Notes: generated by a model not told the origin, from the sequence alone. Counted from the first letter of the stretch, positions 44,206 to 56,269 are shown. The stretch is DNA of 64,000 nt from Pseudomonas sp. MM211 (GCF_020386635.1 NZ_CP081942.1:4960001-5024000); one strand, 5' to 3'. Translations and numbers: made by a program.

Positions 44206-45338
44206 CAGCGACGCCCCAGCAGATCGAGCACCGCAGTAGCGGCGCGTTCGGAGGCACCACGTCGCAGCGTGCGGTGAATGGCATCGAAGCCCTCGGTCTG
44301 CACGTCGCCATCGACCAGCAGCGGTGACACCGTCTGGGCCAGCGACTCAGCAGTGGCCGCATCCTGAATCAGTTCGGGCACTAGCAGCCGCTGAGCAAGC
44401 AGATTGGGCAGCGAGATGTAAGGACTCGTCACCAGGCGCTTGAGAATGCTGAAGGTCATCGGCGCCACACGATAGGCCACCACCATCGGCCGCTTGTACA
44501 GCAGCGCCTCGAGGGTGGCGGTGCCGGACGCGATCAGCACCGCATCGCAGGCAGCCAGAGCATCGTGGGAGCGACCGTCGAGCAACTGTAGCGGAAGATC
44601 ACGCCCACCGAGCATCTGCTCGAGCTGCTGGCGACGCTCGGGGCTGGCGCAAGGCAATACGAAGCGAACACCCGGACGCAACGCACGCAGGCGCTCCGCA
44701 GCATCAAGAAACAGACTGCCGAGGCGCGACACTTCACCGCCGCGGCTACCTGGCAGCAATGCCACCACGGGCGCGTCCAAGGGCAACCCGAGCAGTTCGC
44801 GAGCCGCAGCGCGGTCGGCCTGCAACGGGATGGCGTCTGCCAGTGGATGACCGACGAAGCACACGGGCACCTGATGCGCCTCGTAGAACTGCGCCTCGAA
44901 AGGAAACAGGGTAAGCATCAGGTCGCAGGCTTCGCGAATCTTCAGTACGCGCTTCTGCCGCCAGGCCCATACCGATGGGCTGACGTAATGCACGGTACGA
45001 ATTCCAGCGCGGCGCAGCTTGAGTTCGACACCCAGGGTGAAATCCGGTGCGTCGATGCCGATGAACACATCAGGCTTGCGCTCGATCAGACTGGCGATCA
45101 GCCGGCGGCGGCGCGACAGCAGCTCGGGCAAACGGCCAAGCACCTCGACCAGCCCCATGACCGCCAGGCGCTCCATGGGAAAGTCGCTGACCAGCCCCTC
45201 GGCCTGCATACGCGGCCCGCCGACACCGATGAACTGCACATTGGGGTGCTGTGCCTTCAGAGCCTGCATCAGGCCTGAACCCAGAATATCGCCGGATGCC
45301 TCGCCGGCGACCAGCGCGACACGCAATACCTCAGCCAT
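44205..45338 (-). CDS. lpxB: Lipid-A-disaccharide synthase
   Basis: A 377-residue glycosyltransferase that joins UDP-2,3-diacylglucosamine and lipid X into the lipid A disaccharide at the inner face of the inner membrane. Conserved blocks: [50 protein letters not shown] and [15 protein letters not shown]. It begins three bases after lpxA and overlaps rnhB by one base, typical of the lpxA-lpxB-rnhB order. Confidence 0.96.
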   Translation of the reverse strand: MAEVLRVALVAGEASGDILGSGLMQALKAQHPNVQFIGVGGPRMQAEGLVSDFPMERLAVMGLVEVLGRLPELLSRRRRLIASLIERKPDVFIGIDAPDFTLGVELKLRRAGIRTVHYVSPSVWAWRQKRVLKIREACDLMLTLFPFEAQFYEAHQVPVCFVGHPLADAIPLQADRAAARELLGLPLDAPVVALLPGSRGGEVSRLGSLFLDAAERLRALRPGVRFVLPCASPERRQQLEQMLGGRDLPLQLLDGRSHDALAACDAVLIASGTATLEALLYKRPMVVAYRVAPMTFSILKRLVTSPYISLPNLLAQRLLVPELIQDAATAESLAQTVSPLLVDGDVQTEGFDAIHRTLRRGASERAATAVLDLLGRR

Positions 45339-45341
45339 GGG

Positions 45342-46118
45342 TCAGCGGGTGATGCCGCGGCTAGAGGTCAGGATCGAGTCACGGAACACCGCTACTTCGG
45401 AAAACTGCTTGGCTACATCTTCCAGCTCCACCAATGCTTCTTCGATGGTGAAACCCTGGCGGTAGACGATCTTGTAGGCACGGCGCAGTGCCTGCATCGC
45501 CTCGGAGCTGAAACCACGACGGCGCAGGCCCTCGAAGTTCATGCTGCGCGCCTCGGCAGGATTGCCAGACACGGTAACGTAAGCTGGAACATCCTTACCG
45601 ATCGCCGCACCCATGCCAGCGAAGGCATGCGCACCGATATGGCAGAATTGGTGAACCAGGGTGTAACCGGACAGAATCGCCCAATCGCCGATGTGCACAT
45701 GACCGGCCAGGGCAACGTTGTTGACCAAGATGCAGTGGTTACCGACGACGCTGTCATGCCCAATATGGGCATAGGCCATGAGCAGGTTGTGATCACCGAT
45801 GGTGGTTTCGTCACGATCCTGAATGGTGCCACGGTGCATGGTCACGCCTTCACGGATGATGTTGTGATCACCGATGACCAGACGCGTAGGCTCACCCTTG
45901 TACTTGCGATCAGGGGTGTCTTCGCCGAGCGAGGCGAACTGATAGATCTTGTTGTGCTTCCCGATACGGGTTGGCCCTTTGATGATCACATTGGGACCCA
46001 GCACAGTGCCCTCGCCTATTTCTACGTCGGGCCCAATGATCGACCAAGGGCCGACGACGACGTCGTCAGCCAGCTTGGCGCTGGGATCGATGATGGCGCG
46101 AGGGTCAATCAAACTCAT
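45342..46118 (-). CDS. lpxA: UDP-N-acetylglucosamine O-acyltransferase
   Basis: A 258-residue left-handed beta-helix enzyme that starts lipid A synthesis by acylating UDP-GlcNAc with a hydroxyacyl-ACP. Hexapeptide repeats run from residue 8 to about 180 ([20 protein letters not shown] and on), and the catalytic His lies in [13 protein letters not shown] (about residue 125). ATG 46118 begins MSLIDPRAI and overlaps the fabZ stop by four bases (ATGA), giving the usual lpxD-fabZ-lpxA-lpxB order. Confidence 0.97.
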   Translation of the reverse strand: MSLIDPRAIIDPSAKLADDVVVGPWSIIGPDVEIGEGTVLGPNVIIKGPTRIGKHNKIYQFASLGEDTPDRKYKGEPTRLVIGDHNIIREGVTMHRGTIQDRDETTIGDHNLLMAYAHIGHDSVVGNHCILVNNVALAGHVHIGDWAILSGYTLVHQFCHIGAHAFAGMGAAIGKDVPAYVTVSGNPAEARSMNFEGLRRRGFSSEAMQALRRAYKIVYRQGFTIEEALVELEDVAKQFSEVAVFRDSILTSSRGITR

Positions 46119-46555
46119 AACTTGCGTTCCGCACAGATGATTTCGGCCGAGCATACTTCCTTGCCATCGACCGTGGCCTTGCATTCGAACTTCCAAATGC
46201 TGCGCTTGCTACTGAGGAACTTGGCCTCGAGAATCAGCTGGTCGCCAGGCACTACCGGCTGACGAAAGCGTAGCTTATCGGAGCCAACGAAATAGTAGAG
46301 CGTACCGTCGGCAGGCTTCACGTCCATCATTTTGAAACCGAGAATACCTGCAGCTTGAGCCATGGCCTCGATAATGAGGACACCAGGCATGATCGGATGC
46401 TCGGGAAAATGGCCGTTGAAGAATGGCTCGTTGACGCTGACATTCTTATAGGCACGAACGCTCTTGCCTTCAAGATCCAGATCCGTAACCCGATCCACCA
46501 GCAGGAACGGATAACGGTGCGGCAAGTACTCGCGAATTTCGTTGATGTCCATCAT
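46115..46555 (-). CDS. fabZ: 3-hydroxyacyl-[acyl-carrier-protein] dehydratase FabZ
   Basis: A 146-residue dehydratase of fatty-acid synthesis. The active-site His and Glu are in [20 protein letters not shown] (20 residues), and [13 protein letters not shown] is the conserved opening. Two adjacent ATGs (46555 and 46552) are possible starts. It lies 48 bases after lpxD and is coupled to lpxA, balancing acyl-ACP use between phospholipid and lipid A. Confidence 0.97.
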   Translation of the reverse strand: MMDINEIREYLPHRYPFLLVDRVTDLDLEGKSVRAYKNVSVNEPFFNGHFPEHPIMPGVLIIEAMAQAAGILGFKMMDVKPADGTLYYFVGSDKLRFRQPVVPGDQLILEAKFLSSKRSIWKFECKATVDGKEVCSAEIICAERKL

Positions 46556-46603
46556 TTCCAGAGAAGCCCGTAATAAAAAGAAGAGAGCACGGCAGCAGCC
46601 GGC

Positions 46604-47665
46604 TCAGGCATCAGATGAGGCATTCCCGCTCGAGGTCACGGCTTTCAGCTGTTTTTCCAACTGCTTCACACGCCGTGCCATGTCATCCAGCTGGCGGATA
46701 CGCGCCACGCTTTTCTTCCACTCGCCTGCAGGTTGCATGGCGGTACCTGATGAGTAGGCCCCAGGCTCGGTGATCGAGCGAGTGACCATGGTCATTCCGG
46801 TAACAAATACACCGTCGCATACATCGATGTGCCCGACCATGCCAACACCGCCGGCGATCATGCAGTTTTTGCCGATCGAGGTGCTGCCGGAAATACCGAC
46901 ACAGGCAGCCATTGCCGTGTTGTCACCGACCTGCACGTTGTGCGCGATCATGATCTGGTTATCCAGCTTCACGCCATTACCAATGCGGGTATCGGACAGC
47001 GCGCCGCGATCAAGTGTGGTATTGGCACCGATCTCGACGTCATCGCCGATACTCACACCGCCAATCTGGGCGATCTTCTGCCAGACGCCCTTCTCGTTGG
47101 CAAAGCCGAAGCCCTCACCACCGATCACCGCGCCCGACTGAATGACTACCCGCTTACCGATACGCACATCGTGGTACAGCGTAACCCGCGGTGCCAACCA
47201 GCCGCCTTCACCGATCTCGGAGCGCGCGCCGACTACGCAATGCGCGCCCAACGACACACCTGCTGCGATCCTTGCGCCACTCTCGATCACCACATAGGGC
47301 CCGATAGCGGCACTGGGGTCGACCTGAGCATCATCGGCTACCAGCGCAGTGGGGTGAATACCCGCCGTCGCCTTTGGCTTGCGATCAAACAAGTGAGACA
47401 GCGAGGCGTAAGCCAGATAGGGATTGGCCACAATCAACGCATTGCCGCTGAAGCCTTCTGCGTCAGCGGCAGTCAGCAGCACAGCAGCAGCCTGGCAGCT
47501 AGTCAGATGCTTGCGGTACTGAGCGTTCGACAGGAACGTCAGCTGAGACGGGCCGGCATCCTGTAAGGTTGCCAGCCCGTCGACCGCATGATCAGCAGTG
47601 CCACGCAAGGTGGCACCCAACCGCTCGGCCAACTGACCGAGGGTGAATACAGGCATAGACATCAT
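46604..47665 (-). CDS. lpxD: UDP-3-O-(3-hydroxyacyl)glucosamine N-acyltransferase
   Basis: A 353-residue lipid A enzyme that adds the N-linked hydroxyacyl chain. An N-terminal nucleotide-binding domain ([15 protein letters not shown]) precedes hexapeptide repeats, with the catalytic His in [13 protein letters not shown] (about residue 240), and a C-terminal helix ([15 protein letters not shown]). The ATG at 47665 overlaps the skp stop by one base (TGATG); ATG 47662 is adjacent. The order skp-lpxD-fabZ is standard. Confidence 0.96.
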   Translation of the reverse strand: MMSMPVFTLGQLAERLGATLRGTADHAVDGLATLQDAGPSQLTFLSNAQYRKHLTSCQAAAVLLTAADAEGFSGNALIVANPYLAYASLSHLFDRKPKATAGIHPTALVADDAQVDPSAAIGPYVVIESGARIAAGVSLGAHCVVGARSEIGEGGWLAPRVTLYHDVRIGKRVVIQSGAVIGGEGFGFANEKGVWQKIAQIGGVSIGDDVEIGANTTLDRGALSDTRIGNGVKLDNQIMIAHNVQVGDNTAMAACVGISGSTSIGKNCMIAGGVGMVGHIDVCDGVFVTGMTMVTRSITEPGAYSSGTAMQPAGEWKKSVARIRQLDDMARRVKQLEKQLKAVTSSGNASSDA

Positions 47666-48168
47666 CAACGCATCTGGTTCATGCGCTCGATGACTTGGCG
47701 AGTGATGTCGAACTGTGGTTTGACATCGATCACCGCACCACGCTCCAGCACCAGGTCAAAGTTGCCGGCCTTGATGACCTCTTCAACAGCTTTGTCCAGG
47801 TTGGGTTTGAGCTTCTTGAGCATCTCGCGGTCAGCAACAGCCTTGGCTTCGTTCAGCTCCTTGGACTGGAACTGAAAGTCACGGGCCTTCTGCTTGAAGT
47901 CCAACTCGAGACGTTCGCGCTCAGCAGTCTGCATCTTCTCACCGTCTTTGACGACGCGATCCTGAATACGCTGGGCATCACTTTCCAGGGTCTTGAGCTT
48001 GTTCAGTTGCGGGCCGAATTTTTTCTCGGCATCGACCGCGTAGCGCTTGGCTGCGTCCGATTCGAGCAGAGCCATCTGATAATTCAGTACCGCAACCTTC
48101 ATTTCCGCAAATGCCGGGGTTGCCAGCAGAGCAGCGCTTAACAGAACCAGTTGAGTCAACTTACGCAC
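47665..48168 (-). CDS. skp: Periplasmic chaperone Skp/OmpH
   Basis: A 167-residue periplasmic chaperone for unfolded outer-membrane proteins. A signal peptide ([21 protein letters not shown], cut after AFA) precedes a beta-strand core ([20 protein letters not shown], 20 residues) and the long coiled-coil tentacles ([32 protein letters not shown]). It follows bamA by 48 bases and delivers its clients to the BamA complex. Confidence 0.93.
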   Translation of the reverse strand: MRKLTQLVLLSAALLATPAFAEMKVAVLNYQMALLESDAAKRYAVDAEKKFGPQLNKLKTLESDAQRIQDRVVKDGEKMQTAERERLELDFKQKARDFQFQSKELNEAKAVADREMLKKLKPNLDKAVEEVIKAGNFDLVLERGAVIDVKPQFDITRQVIERMNQMR

Positions 48169-48216
48169 GGTGCAACTCCTGCAGAAAAACTGTCTTCGTG
48201 ATTCATGAGCAGACGC

Positions 48217-50576
48217 TTAGAACGTCTGGCCGAGGGAGAACTGAAATACTTGGGTGTCGGCGTCGTCCGGTTTTTTCACCGGCATCGCCAGGCTGAAGCT
48301 CAGCGGGCCAAGTGCGGTGATCCAGGTGACGCCCACGCCAACGGAGCTAGCCAGGTTGCCAAAATCGATGTCGCAGCTATCGCCACGGCGTTTCTGTCCG
48401 GAACTGCAATCGGTATCGAACACGTTACCCACATCCCAGAACAACGCGGTACGCAACGAACGTTGATCCTTGACGAACGGCAGTGGGAACAGCAACTCCG
48501 CACCACCCTGGATCAGCACGTTACCACCGAACGGCAGCGGATCCTGATCCGGGTCTCGCAGAGTGCCTTCGTTGTTCCCGGTGCTCGGCGTACTGCGCGG
48601 GCCCAGGCTGCTGTCTTCGAAACCACGCACCGAGTTGAAACCACCGGCGTAGTAGTTCTCATAGAACGGCAGTTTGCTGGTAGAGCCAAACGCGCCGCCG
48701 TAACCCAGCTGCGTGTGGAAACGCATCGTGTAGGTGTCGGTCAGTGGCTTGAAGACCTGGCCACGGTAATCGAGTTTGTAGAACGACAGGTCGCTACCCG
48801 GCACGGTAGTTTCGAACACCAGGCTCTGCGAGTGACCACGGTTGGCCAGCACGCCACGGTTTAGCGTGGACTCGACCAGCCGACGGAGGCTTTCAAGTTG
48901 AGGTACTTCTCGCCTTCCTGACGGGTGAAATCGAAGATCTCGTCGACAGTGTAACGACCGGTATTGATCTCGTCCTGCTGCACGGTCAGGCCGTAGGTCA
49001 AACGAGCGGTCTCGCTGATCGGGTAACCGATGTTGATGCCGGCGCCCAGGCTGTCGACCGAGTAGCTGGATACGTCGACATCGAGCTCGTCGTAGTCAGT
49101 GGTGCGGTAAAAGGCGTTGTAGCCCAGGCTCACACCATCTTCGATCCAGTAGGGATCGACGAAGCTGAAGTTATAGCGGCTCTGGTATTCGCTACGGGTC
49201 AGGCCAAGGCTGACACGGTTACCGCTACCCAGGAAGTTGTTCTGGGTAATCGAGCCACCAAGGATCAAACCGGCATTCTGTGCGAAGCCGACGCTAGCGG
49301 TGATAGAACCGGAAGCCTGCTCCTCGACGCTGTAATTGACGTCAACCTGGTCATCGGTACCCGGTACTTGCGGGGTTTCGACGTTAACTTCCTTGAAGAA
49401 GCCAAGGCGCTCCAGTCGCACCTTGGACTGGTCGATCAGGTAGGTCGAAGCCCAGCCACCTTCCATCTGACGCATCTCACGGCGCAGCACTTCGTCTTCG
49501 GTCTTGGTGTTGCCACGGAAGTTGATGCGATTGACGTAAGCACGCTTGCCCGGATCGACGACGAAAGTAATCGATACCGAGTTGTCGTCATCATGCGGTT
49601 CAGGTACGCCGTTGACGTTAGCGAAGGTGTAACCCTCGTTACCCAGGCGACGGGTGATCAGCTCGCTAGTGGTGGTCATCACCTTACGGGAGAACACCTG
49701 GCCTTCCTTGACCAGCAGCAAGGCGCGGACTTCTTCTTCCGGCACCTTGAGATCACCGGAAAGTTTCACGTCACGGACGGTGTACTTCTCGCCTTCATCG
49801 ATGTTGACGGTGATGTAGACGTGTTTCTTGTCCGGGGTGATGGACACCTGGGTGGAGGTGATATCCATGTTGATGTAGCCGCGATCCAGGTAATAGGAAC
49901 GCAGACGCTCCAAGTCACCGGAGAGTTTCTCACGGGCGTACTTGTCATCATTGCGGAAGAACGACAGCCAGTTGGTGGTCTTCAGCTCGAACAGATCATT
50001 GAGGTCTTCGTCGGAAAAGACGTTGTTACCCACCACGTTGATGTGCTGGATGGCCGCAACGGTGCCTTCGTTGATGTTGATCTTCAGCGCGACACGGTTG
50101 CGCGGCTGCGGAATTACTTCAGCGTCGATCTCGGCGGAGTAGCGGCCCTGGGCCACGTACTGGCGCTGCAGTTCGTTACGCACACCTTCGAGGGTGGCGC
50201 GCTGGAAGATCTCGCCTTCGGCCAAGCCGGACTGGGTCAGCCCCTTGAGCAGGTCATCACTGCTGATGGCCTTGTTACCTTCGATCTCGATACTGGAAAT
50301 CGACGGGCGCTCGACCACGGTAATAACCAGCACGTTGCCATCGCGGCCGAGCTGGATATCTTGGAAGAAACCGGTCTTGAACAGTTCACGGGTCGCCTCG
50401 ACCAGCGTGCGGTCGTCGGCTGACTCGCCCACGTTCAAGGGCAGCGCGCCGAACAAACTGCCCGCAGAGACGCGTTGCAGACCGTTAACGCGAATATCGG
50501 AGATGGTGAAGGACTCGGCGTGAACTTCGGCGATCATCAATGCGGCAAGCACCGCAGGTAGCAGCAGACGTTTCAT
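48217..50576 (-). CDS. bamA: Outer-membrane assembly factor BamA, frameshifted near 48874 in this sequence
   Basis: Omp85 protein of about 786 residues if read through. The first part (ATG 50576 to codon Trp567) has a signal peptide (MKRLLLPAVLAALMIAEVHA), five POTRA domains (starting FTISDIRVNGLQRVSAG) and the first barrel strands. The frame then runs into an early stop at 48861 (VGWSSPR). Adding one base between Trp567 and GAG at 48873 restores ESTLNRGVLANRGHSQS and the rest of the barrel to its natural end QFSLGQTF at 48217, with the family's C-terminal Phe. BamA is essential for folding outer-membrane proteins, so a true loss is very unlikely without a second copy. It lies between rseP and skp, as is standard. 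Confidence 0.93.
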
Positions 50577-50649
50577 GAAGTCCTTTCTTATTCCAACTAA
50601 CGATAAGAAATCAGTCGTTCGAGACGAAAGATATGTAATTCAGCAGAGG

Positions 50650-52002
50650 TCACAGGCGCCCCAGATCATTGACCAGAGCCAGAAGCATCACCCCGATAAC
50701 CAGGCTGATACCAATCTGCATCCCCCAACCCTGCACCCGTTCGGAGAGCGGACGACCCCGCACCCACTCGACCAGGTAATAAAGCAGATGCCCCCCATCC
50801 AGAACCGGAATAGGCAGCAAATTGAGAACGCCCAAGCTGATACTCAGGTAGGCGAGGAAATTCAAGAAGTCCCCGAGGCCTGACTCGGCCGAAGCGCCCG
50901 CCACTTTAGCAATGGTTATCGGCCCGCTCAAGTTTTTTACCGAGAGCTCGCCGAAGAGCATTTTCTTCAGTGAATCGAGGGTCAGAACACTCATTGTCCA
51001 AGTACGAGAAGCAGCCTCGGCAATGGCTTCCAGTGGCCCGTAGCTAACCTCGCGAAGCATTTGCTCCGGCCATTGAGCAGAGGCTACACCAGCGCCCAGA
51101 TAACCGCTGGCCGCCTCACCTTCACCACGGCTCGCCAAGGTGACGGGCACATCCAGACGCTGTCCATCACGCTCCAGCGACAGTGATACCGACTGCCCCG
51201 GCAATCCACGCACACGATCAACAAGATCTTGCCAATCGACCAGTGGCTGTTCATTCAGCGCCAGCAGGCGATCTCCAGAGCGCAGCCCGGCAGCTTGCGC
51301 AGGGCCCTCCGGATCGAACTCGGCTAACACGGGTTCCAGGCTCGGACGCCATGGGCGCAGCCCCAGCGAAGCGATCGGATCAGGCTCATTGGCGCCGCGC
51401 AGCCAATTATCCAGCTCGACTCGGCGCAGCGTATCAGCACCCCCATCAACAGGACGGGTGGTGATTTCCAGCTCGCCGCTTTCGCCAAGGCGCCTCACCA
51501 GTTGCAGATTGACTGCCGACCAACCCGACGTCGCCTTGCCATTGACCGATACGATCTCTTCACCAGCCTGCAAGCCGGCGACTTGGGCCAGGCTCCCCGC
51601 CTCGACCGCACCGATGACCGGACGTACCTGCTGGCTACCCAGCATGGCTACCAGCCAGAAGAACACCAGCGCCAATGCGAAGTTGGCGGCCGGGCCTGCG
51701 GCCACGATGGCGATACGCTGCCCAACGGTCTTGCGGTTGAACGATTGCTCAGCCAGCGCCGGGGGCACATCACCCTCACGCTCGTCGAGCATTTTCACGT
51801 AGCCACCGAGCGGGATGGCGGCGATCACGAATTCCGTGCCCTGGCGATCATGCCAGCGCACCAGCGGCGTGCCGAAGCCTACCGAAAAACGCAGCACCTT
51901 GACGCCGCAGCGTCGGGCCACCCAGAAATGACCGTACTCATGAAAGGTCACCAGCACCCCGAGCGCAATCAGGGTGCCGACGATCATATACAGTGCGCTC
52001 AT
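50650..52002 (-). CDS. rseP: Site-2 intramembrane protease RseP
   Basis: A 450-residue inner-membrane zinc protease (MucP in P. aeruginosa) that cuts anti-sigma factors such as MucA/RseA to release AlgU/RpoE. The active site is [19 protein letters not shown] (HExxH-type, about residue 22) and [15 protein letters not shown] near the C-terminus. Two PDZ domains lie between (about residues 115-200 and 210-290). ATG 52002 overlaps the dxr stop by four bases. An AlgU-type promoter is seen elsewhere in this window, before the OmpA-like gene. Confidence 0.96.
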   Translation of the reverse strand: MSALYMIVGTLIALGVLVTFHEYGHFWVARRCGVKVLRFSVGFGTPLVRWHDRQGTEFVIAAIPLGGYVKMLDEREGDVPPALAEQSFNRKTVGQRIAIVAAGPAANFALALVFFWLVAMLGSQQVRPVIGAVEAGSLAQVAGLQAGEEIVSVNGKATSGWSAVNLQLVRRLGESGELEITTRPVDGGADTLRRVELDNWLRGANEPDPIASLGLRPWRPSLEPVLAEFDPEGPAQAAGLRSGDRLLALNEQPLVDWQDLVDRVRGLPGQSVSLSLERDGQRLDVPVTLASRGEGEAASGYLGAGVASAQWPEQMLREVSYGPLEAIAEAASRTWTMSVLTLDSLKKMLFGELSVKNLSGPITIAKVAGASAESGLGDFLNFLAYLSISLGVLNLLPIPVLDGGHLLYYLVEWVRGRPLSERVQGWGMQIGISLVIGVMLLALVNDLGRL

Positions 52003-53192
52003 GCCACCTCTCCACGATTCAACCACTGCCCAGCCAATTCCCGCGCACGGCGGTCGGCCTCGAGCACGGCGTCGAGGCACTCGACCGCGACAGCCGGCTC
52101 AGCCTCGAGAACGCCGTCAATGATACGCGCGATATCGGTAAAGCGAATACGCCGATCGAGAAACGCCGCAACCGCTACTTCGTTCGCGGCATTGAGCATC
52201 GCTGGCGCACTGCCGCCCGCCTCTGCCGCCTGACGCGCCAGGCGCAGACAGGGGAAACGCACATCGTCGGGGGCCTGAAAATCAAGCCGCGCAATCTTCA
52301 GCAGATCCAGCGGCGCGACACCGGAATCGATGCGCTGCGGCCACGCCAGTGCGTGAGCGATGGGGGTACGCATGTCGGGATTACCCAACTGGGCGAGCAC
52401 CGAACCGTCGACGTAATCGACCAGCGAGTGGATGACGCTCTGCGGGTGGATTACCACTTCGACCTGATCAGGGCGCGCATCGAACAGCCAGCAGGCCTCG
52501 ATCAGCTCCAGCCCCTTGTTCATCATGCTCGCCGAGTCGACGGAAATCTTGCGCCCCATCGACCAATTGGGATGAGCGCAGGCCTGCTCGGGAGTCACTG
52601 CATGCAGTGCCTCGGGCGTGGTTTCCCGGAACGGGCCGCCGGACGCGGTCAGCAGAATGCGACGCACGCCAACCGGCTGCAGGCCACGGGCATAATCCTG
52701 CGGCAGGCACTGAAAAATCGCGTTGTGCTCACTGTCGATAGGCAGCAGCACGGCACCACTCTGACGCACGGCGCGCATGAACAGCGCGCCCGACATCACC
52801 AGCGCTTCCTTGTTGGCCAGCAGCACCTTCTTGCCCGCCTCCACCGCTGCCAGCGTGGGCTTGAGACCTGCCGCACCGACGATGGCCGCCATCACGGCGT
52901 CCACCTCGGCATGCGCCGATACCTCGCACAACCCTGCCTCACCAAACAGCACGTGGGTAGCGAGGCCGGCGAGACGCAGGCGAGCCTGCAGATCATTCGC
53001 CGCCTGCACATCCGCAACGACGGCGAAGCTCGGCCGATGGATCACGCACAGCGCTTCCAGCTCCGCCACGCGGCTGAACGCGGTCAGCGCGAAAACCTGA
53101 TAACGGGCGGGGTGACGGGCGATGACGTCGAGCGTGCTGAGGCCGATCGAGCCCGTGGCGCCAAGCACGGTAATGCGCTGCACCTGACTCAC
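51999..53192 (-). CDS. dxr: 1-deoxy-D-xylulose 5-phosphate reductoisomerase
   Basis: A 397-residue MEP-pathway enzyme forming methylerythritol 4-phosphate with NADPH. The NADPH-binding motif is [16 protein letters not shown]; the metal and substrate blocks are [24 protein letters not shown] and [20 protein letters not shown] (20 residues). I chose GTG 53192, whose GTGA overlaps the cdsA stop; an upstream ATG would begin inside cdsA. The name ispC is also used. Confidence 0.95.
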   Translation of the reverse strand: MSQVQRITVLGATGSIGLSTLDVIARHPARYQVFALTAFSRVAELEALCVIHRPSFAVVADVQAANDLQARLRLAGLATHVLFGEAGLCEVSAHAEVDAVMAAIVGAAGLKPTLAAVEAGKKVLLANKEALVMSGALFMRAVRQSGAVLLPIDSEHNAIFQCLPQDYARGLQPVGVRRILLTASGGPFRETTPEALHAVTPEQACAHPNWSMGRKISVDSASMMNKGLELIEACWLFDARPDQVEVVIHPQSVIHSLVDYVDGSVLAQLGNPDMRTPIAHALAWPQRIDSGVAPLDLLKIARLDFQAPDDVRFPCLRLARQAAEAGGSAPAMLNAANEVAVAAFLDRRIRFTDIARIIDGVLEAEPAVAVECLDAVLEADRRARELAGQWLNRGEVA

Positions 53193-54004
53193 AGCGCGCC
53201 CCAGCCAGCGAGCCACAGCAGTACGGCGAACACCGGCACCGCCGCCGTAAGGCTGTCGATGCGATCGAGTACACCACCATGACCAGGCAGCAGATTACTG
53301 CTGTCCTTGATGCCGGACTGACGCTTGAACATGCTTTCGGTCAGATCGCCAACCACGGAAATCAGCACCACCAGAGCCGCAGCCGGTAGCGCCAGAAGGA
53401 ACTCGCCGAACGACCAGTCACGGTACAGACCAACGATCACGGTCAGCAGCAGACTGAGCAGCAGGCCACCAATCAGACCTTCCCAGCTCTTGCCAGGACT
53501 GACCTGCGGGGCCAGCTTGCGCTTGCCGAATCGTTTACCCGAGAAATAGGCACCGATATCCGCCACCCAGACCAGCGCCATCACAGCCAGGATCAGCCAG
53601 TTGGCAAGCTGCCACTGCTTCACCACCACCAGGCCTTGCCAGGCCGGCAGCAGAATCAGCAGGCCGATCAGCAAGCGGCCCGGCAAACCGCCCCAGTAGC
53701 GGCTGCTGTGCGGATAGTTGAGCACCAGAAAGGTCGCGAACGCCCACCACAGCACACCAATACCCAAAACCCAGGGCGCCAGCGCGGGCAGACCCTGCAA
53801 CAGGTAAAGCAGCACCGCCACCAGCGCCGCGTAGCCGATACGCAGCGACTGAGTGGCGAAACCGGCCAGGCGAGCCCATTCCCAGGCGCCAAGCACCACC
53901 ACGGCAGCGATGAACAGCGCGAACGCGCTGCCCTCGAGCAGGAAAAAACCTGCAAGAGCGATCGGCAACAGGATCAGCGCCGTAATGATTCGTTGCTTGA
54001 GCAT
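53189..54004 (-). CDS. cdsA: Phosphatidate cytidylyltransferase
   Basis: A 271-residue inner-membrane enzyme with about eight helices, making CDP-diacylglycerol for all phospholipids. The family signature near the C-terminus reads [20 protein letters not shown] (20 residues) followed by GVLDRIDS, including the essential Asp residues. Its ATG overlaps the uppS stop by one base. The uppS-cdsA-dxr-rseP order is typical. Confidence 0.95.
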   Translation of the reverse strand: MLKQRIITALILLPIALAGFFLLEGSAFALFIAAVVVLGAWEWARLAGFATQSLRIGYAALVAVLLYLLQGLPALAPWVLGIGVLWWAFATFLVLNYPHSSRYWGGLPGRLLIGLLILLPAWQGLVVVKQWQLANWLILAVMALVWVADIGAYFSGKRFGKRKLAPQVSPGKSWEGLIGGLLLSLLLTVIVGLYRDWSFGEFLLALPAAALVVLISVVGDLTESMFKRQSGIKDSSNLLPGHGGVLDRIDSLTAAVPVFAVLLWLAGWGAL

Positions 54005-54768
54005 CAGGCGCGGGCCTCGGCTTCTACTTGTTCACTGGTTTTGCCGAAGCGCCGCTGACGCTTGGCAAAATCTGCCAGCGCTGCGCGCATGGCGTCGTGT
54101 TTGAAGTCCGGCCACAACAGGTCGGAAAAATACAGCTCGCTGTAAGCCATCTGCCAGAGCAGGAAATTGCTGATCCGATGCTCACCACCCGTGCGGATGC
54201 ACAAGTCGGGCAGCGGCAGCTCACCCGTAACCAGGCAGCTCTGCAGCAGACCCGGAGTAATGTCCTCAGGCTGCAAATGCCCGCCCTGAACTTCTCGCGC
54301 AAGGCGCTGGGCAGCCTGGGCGATATCCCACTGGCCACCGTAATTTGCAGCAATCTGCAAGATGAAGCGCTTTTCGCCTGGCAAGCCCGACGTTTTGGCC
54401 TCTGCCTCACGCATTGCGGCTTGCAGCTCTGGATGAAAGCGCGAGCGGTCGCCAATGATACGCAGGCTGATGCCGTTCTCATCGAGCTTGCGCGTTTCCC
54501 GACGCAAGGCACTTAGGAACAACTCCATCAGCGCCCCGACTTCTTCGGCAGGCCGCTGCCAGTTCTCACTGGAGAACGCGAACAGGGTCAACACCTCGAC
54601 ACCGGACTCGGCACATACCTCAATCACCGCACGCACGGCATCGACGCCCGCCTTGTGCCCGGCGACACCGGGCAGCAGGCGCTTGCGCGCCCAGCGGTTA
54701 TTACCATCCATAATGACCGACACGTGCCGCGGAACGACCATCGCGGCACCGACTTTGGAATTATCCAT
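54004..54768 (-). CDS. uppS: Isoprenyl transferase (undecaprenyl diphosphate synthase)
   Basis: A 254-residue cis-prenyltransferase that builds the C55 carrier for peptidoglycan and O-antigen. Signature: VSVIMDGNNRWARKR (catalytic Asp), LTLFAFSSENWQRP and the end block LPDLCIRTGGEHRISNFLLW (20 residues). AGGAAG lies before ATG 54768. It starts 16 bases after frr. The protein ends with a short charged tail. Confidence 0.96.
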   Translation of the reverse strand: MDNSKVGAAMVVPRHVSVIMDGNNRWARKRLLPGVAGHKAGVDAVRAVIEVCAESGVEVLTLFAFSSENWQRPAEEVGALMELFLSALRRETRKLDENGISLRIIGDRSRFHPELQAAMREAEAKTSGLPGEKRFILQIAANYGGQWDIAQAAQRLAREVQGGHLQPEDITPGLLQSCLVTGELPLPDLCIRTGGEHRISNFLLWQMAYSELYFSDLLWPDFKHDAMRAALADFAKRQRRFGKTSEQVEAEARA

Positions 54769-54784
54769 GGCGACTTCCTGGCCG

Positions 54785-55342
54785 TCAGACGGCCATCAGA
54801 TCCGCTTCTTTCTGCTTAACGGCAGCTTCGATGTCGGCCACGAACTTGTCGGTGAGCTTCTGGATATCGTCAGCAGCACGACGCTCTTCGTCTTCGCTGA
54901 TTTCCTTTTCCTTGACCAGATCCTTGAGCTGGCTCAGGGCATCACGACGGATATTGCGCACGGCCACACGGCCGTCTTCCGCAGCGTCACGCGCCTGCTT
55001 GGTGAAGCCCTTGCGGGTTTCTTCGGTCAGCGCCGGCATGGAGATCAGCAGCAGCTCGCCAAGGTTGGTCGGGTTGAAACCCAGACCGGAGCTCTGAATC
55101 GCCTTATCCACGGCAGCCAGCATGCTGCGCTCGAACGCAACGACCTGCAGGGTGCGCGAGTCTTTAACGGTCACGTTGGCAACCTGGCTCAGCGGGGTGT
55201 CAGCGCCGTAGTAAGGCACCATCACGCCACCGAGGATGCTCGGATGAGCCTGACCCGTGCGGATGCGGCTGAATGCGTTAGCCAGCGATTCCACGCTCTT
55301 CTGCATGCGCGCCTGGGCGTCCTTCTTGATTTCGTTGATCAT
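54785..55342 (-). CDS. frr: Ribosome recycling factor
   Basis: A 185-residue tRNA-shaped protein that, with EF-G, splits the post-termination ribosome. Conserved blocks: [20 protein letters not shown] (20 residues), ALIEST-like [32 protein letters not shown] and [14 protein letters not shown] [18 protein letters not shown]. It overlaps the pyrH stop by four bases. The rpsB-tsf-pyrH-frr series is universal in this group. Confidence 0.96.
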   Translation of the reverse strand: MINEIKKDAQARMQKSVESLANAFSRIRTGQAHPSILGGVMVPYYGADTPLSQVANVTVKDSRTLQVVAFERSMLAAVDKAIQSSGLGFNPTNLGELLLISMPALTEETRKGFTKQARDAAEDGRVAVRNIRRDALSQLKDLVKEKEISEDEERRAADDIQKLTDKFVADIEAAVKQKEADLMAV

Positions 55343-56082
55343 TCTTTACTTCCCTCGACCAAAGTACCTTCAGCGCCACCCACTACGATATTCAGCAGGG
55401 CGCCCGGCTTATTCATATTAAAAACACGCAGTGGCATATTATGGTCACGGCACAAACAGATGGCCGTCAGATCCATCACGCCCAACTTGCGATCCAACAC
55501 CTCGTCATAGGTGAGGCGATCAAATTTTTCCGCATGCGGATCCTTGAAGGGATCGGCAGTGTACACACCATCCACCTTGGTTGCCTTCAGCACCACATCG
55601 GCATCAATCTCGATCGCCCGCAGGCAAGCGGCTGAGTCGGTGGTGAAGAATGGGTTGCCAGTGCCAGCAGCGAAAATCACCACCTCACCGGTTTTCAAGT
55701 GGCGCATGGCCTTGCGGCGGTCATAGTGATCGGTGACCCCGACCATCGAAATGGCCGACATGACCAGCGCTGGAATATTCGAGCGCTCCAAAGCATCGCG
55801 CATCGCCAGGGCGTTCATCACCGTGGCCAGCATACCCATGTGATCACCGGTCACCCGATCCATGCCAGCAGCGCTCAATGCGGCACCACGAAACAGGTTG
55901 CCGCCACCGATCACCAGGCCGACCTGCACGCCGATACCGACCAATTGACCGACCTCCAGCGCCATGCGATCCAGTACCTTGGGGTCGATACCGAAATCTT
56001 CTGACCCCATCAGGGCCTCGCCGCTGAGTTTGAGCAGAATGCGCTTATAGCGCGGTTGACGACCACTCACCTGCTGAGCCAT
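55339..56082 (-). CDS. pyrH: UMP kinase
   Basis: A 247-residue amino-acid-kinase-fold enzyme phosphorylating UMP to UDP. Blocks: [33 protein letters not shown] (20 residues), [20 protein letters not shown] (20 residues) and [18 protein letters not shown] activation and UTP inhibition are known for the bacterial family. It lies 187 bases after tsf, beyond the tsf terminator, so it may have its own promoter. Confidence 0.96.
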   Translation of the reverse strand: MAQQVSGRQPRYKRILLKLSGEALMGSEDFGIDPKVLDRMALEVGQLVGIGVQVGLVIGGGNLFRGAALSAAGMDRVTGDHMGMLATVMNALAMRDALERSNIPALVMSAISMVGVTDHYDRRKAMRHLKTGEVVIFAAGTGNPFFTTDSAACLRAIEIDADVVLKATKVDGVYTADPFKDPHAEKFDRLTYDEVLDRKLGVMDLTAICLCRDHNMPLRVFNMNKPGALLNIVVGGAEGTLVEGSKE

Positions 56083-56210
56083 TACCAGTCTCTCCTGCGG
56101 CGTAAGAAAACGTGCGAGCCACGTGGCTCGCCCATGCTGAGCGCTTCGACAGCGCTCACGACCGTTCGTGCCCCAGGCACCAACCGACGTTTTGAAAAAA
56201 AGCCCATTTG

Positions 56211-56246
56211 AAAAAGAGGCCGCGCGCGTGAGCGGGCAGCCTCTTC
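56211..56246 (-). terminator. Rho-independent terminator of tsf
   Basis: Read leftward, GAGGCTGCCCGC and GCGCGCGGCCTC form a stem followed by TTTTT, 24 bases after the tsf stop. Confidence 0.8.
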
Positions 56247-56269
56247 TGGGGCACTAGCTGAGCGGCCTA

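Noticed and set aside
48217..48852. Separate 211-codon protein gene
   Set aside because: It is the frameshifted C-terminal barrel of bamA and has no start signal of its own.
48861..48890. Programmed ribosomal frameshift in bamA
   Set aside because: No slippery heptamer or downstream pseudoknot is visible, and BamA is not known to use frameshifting; an indel error is simpler.
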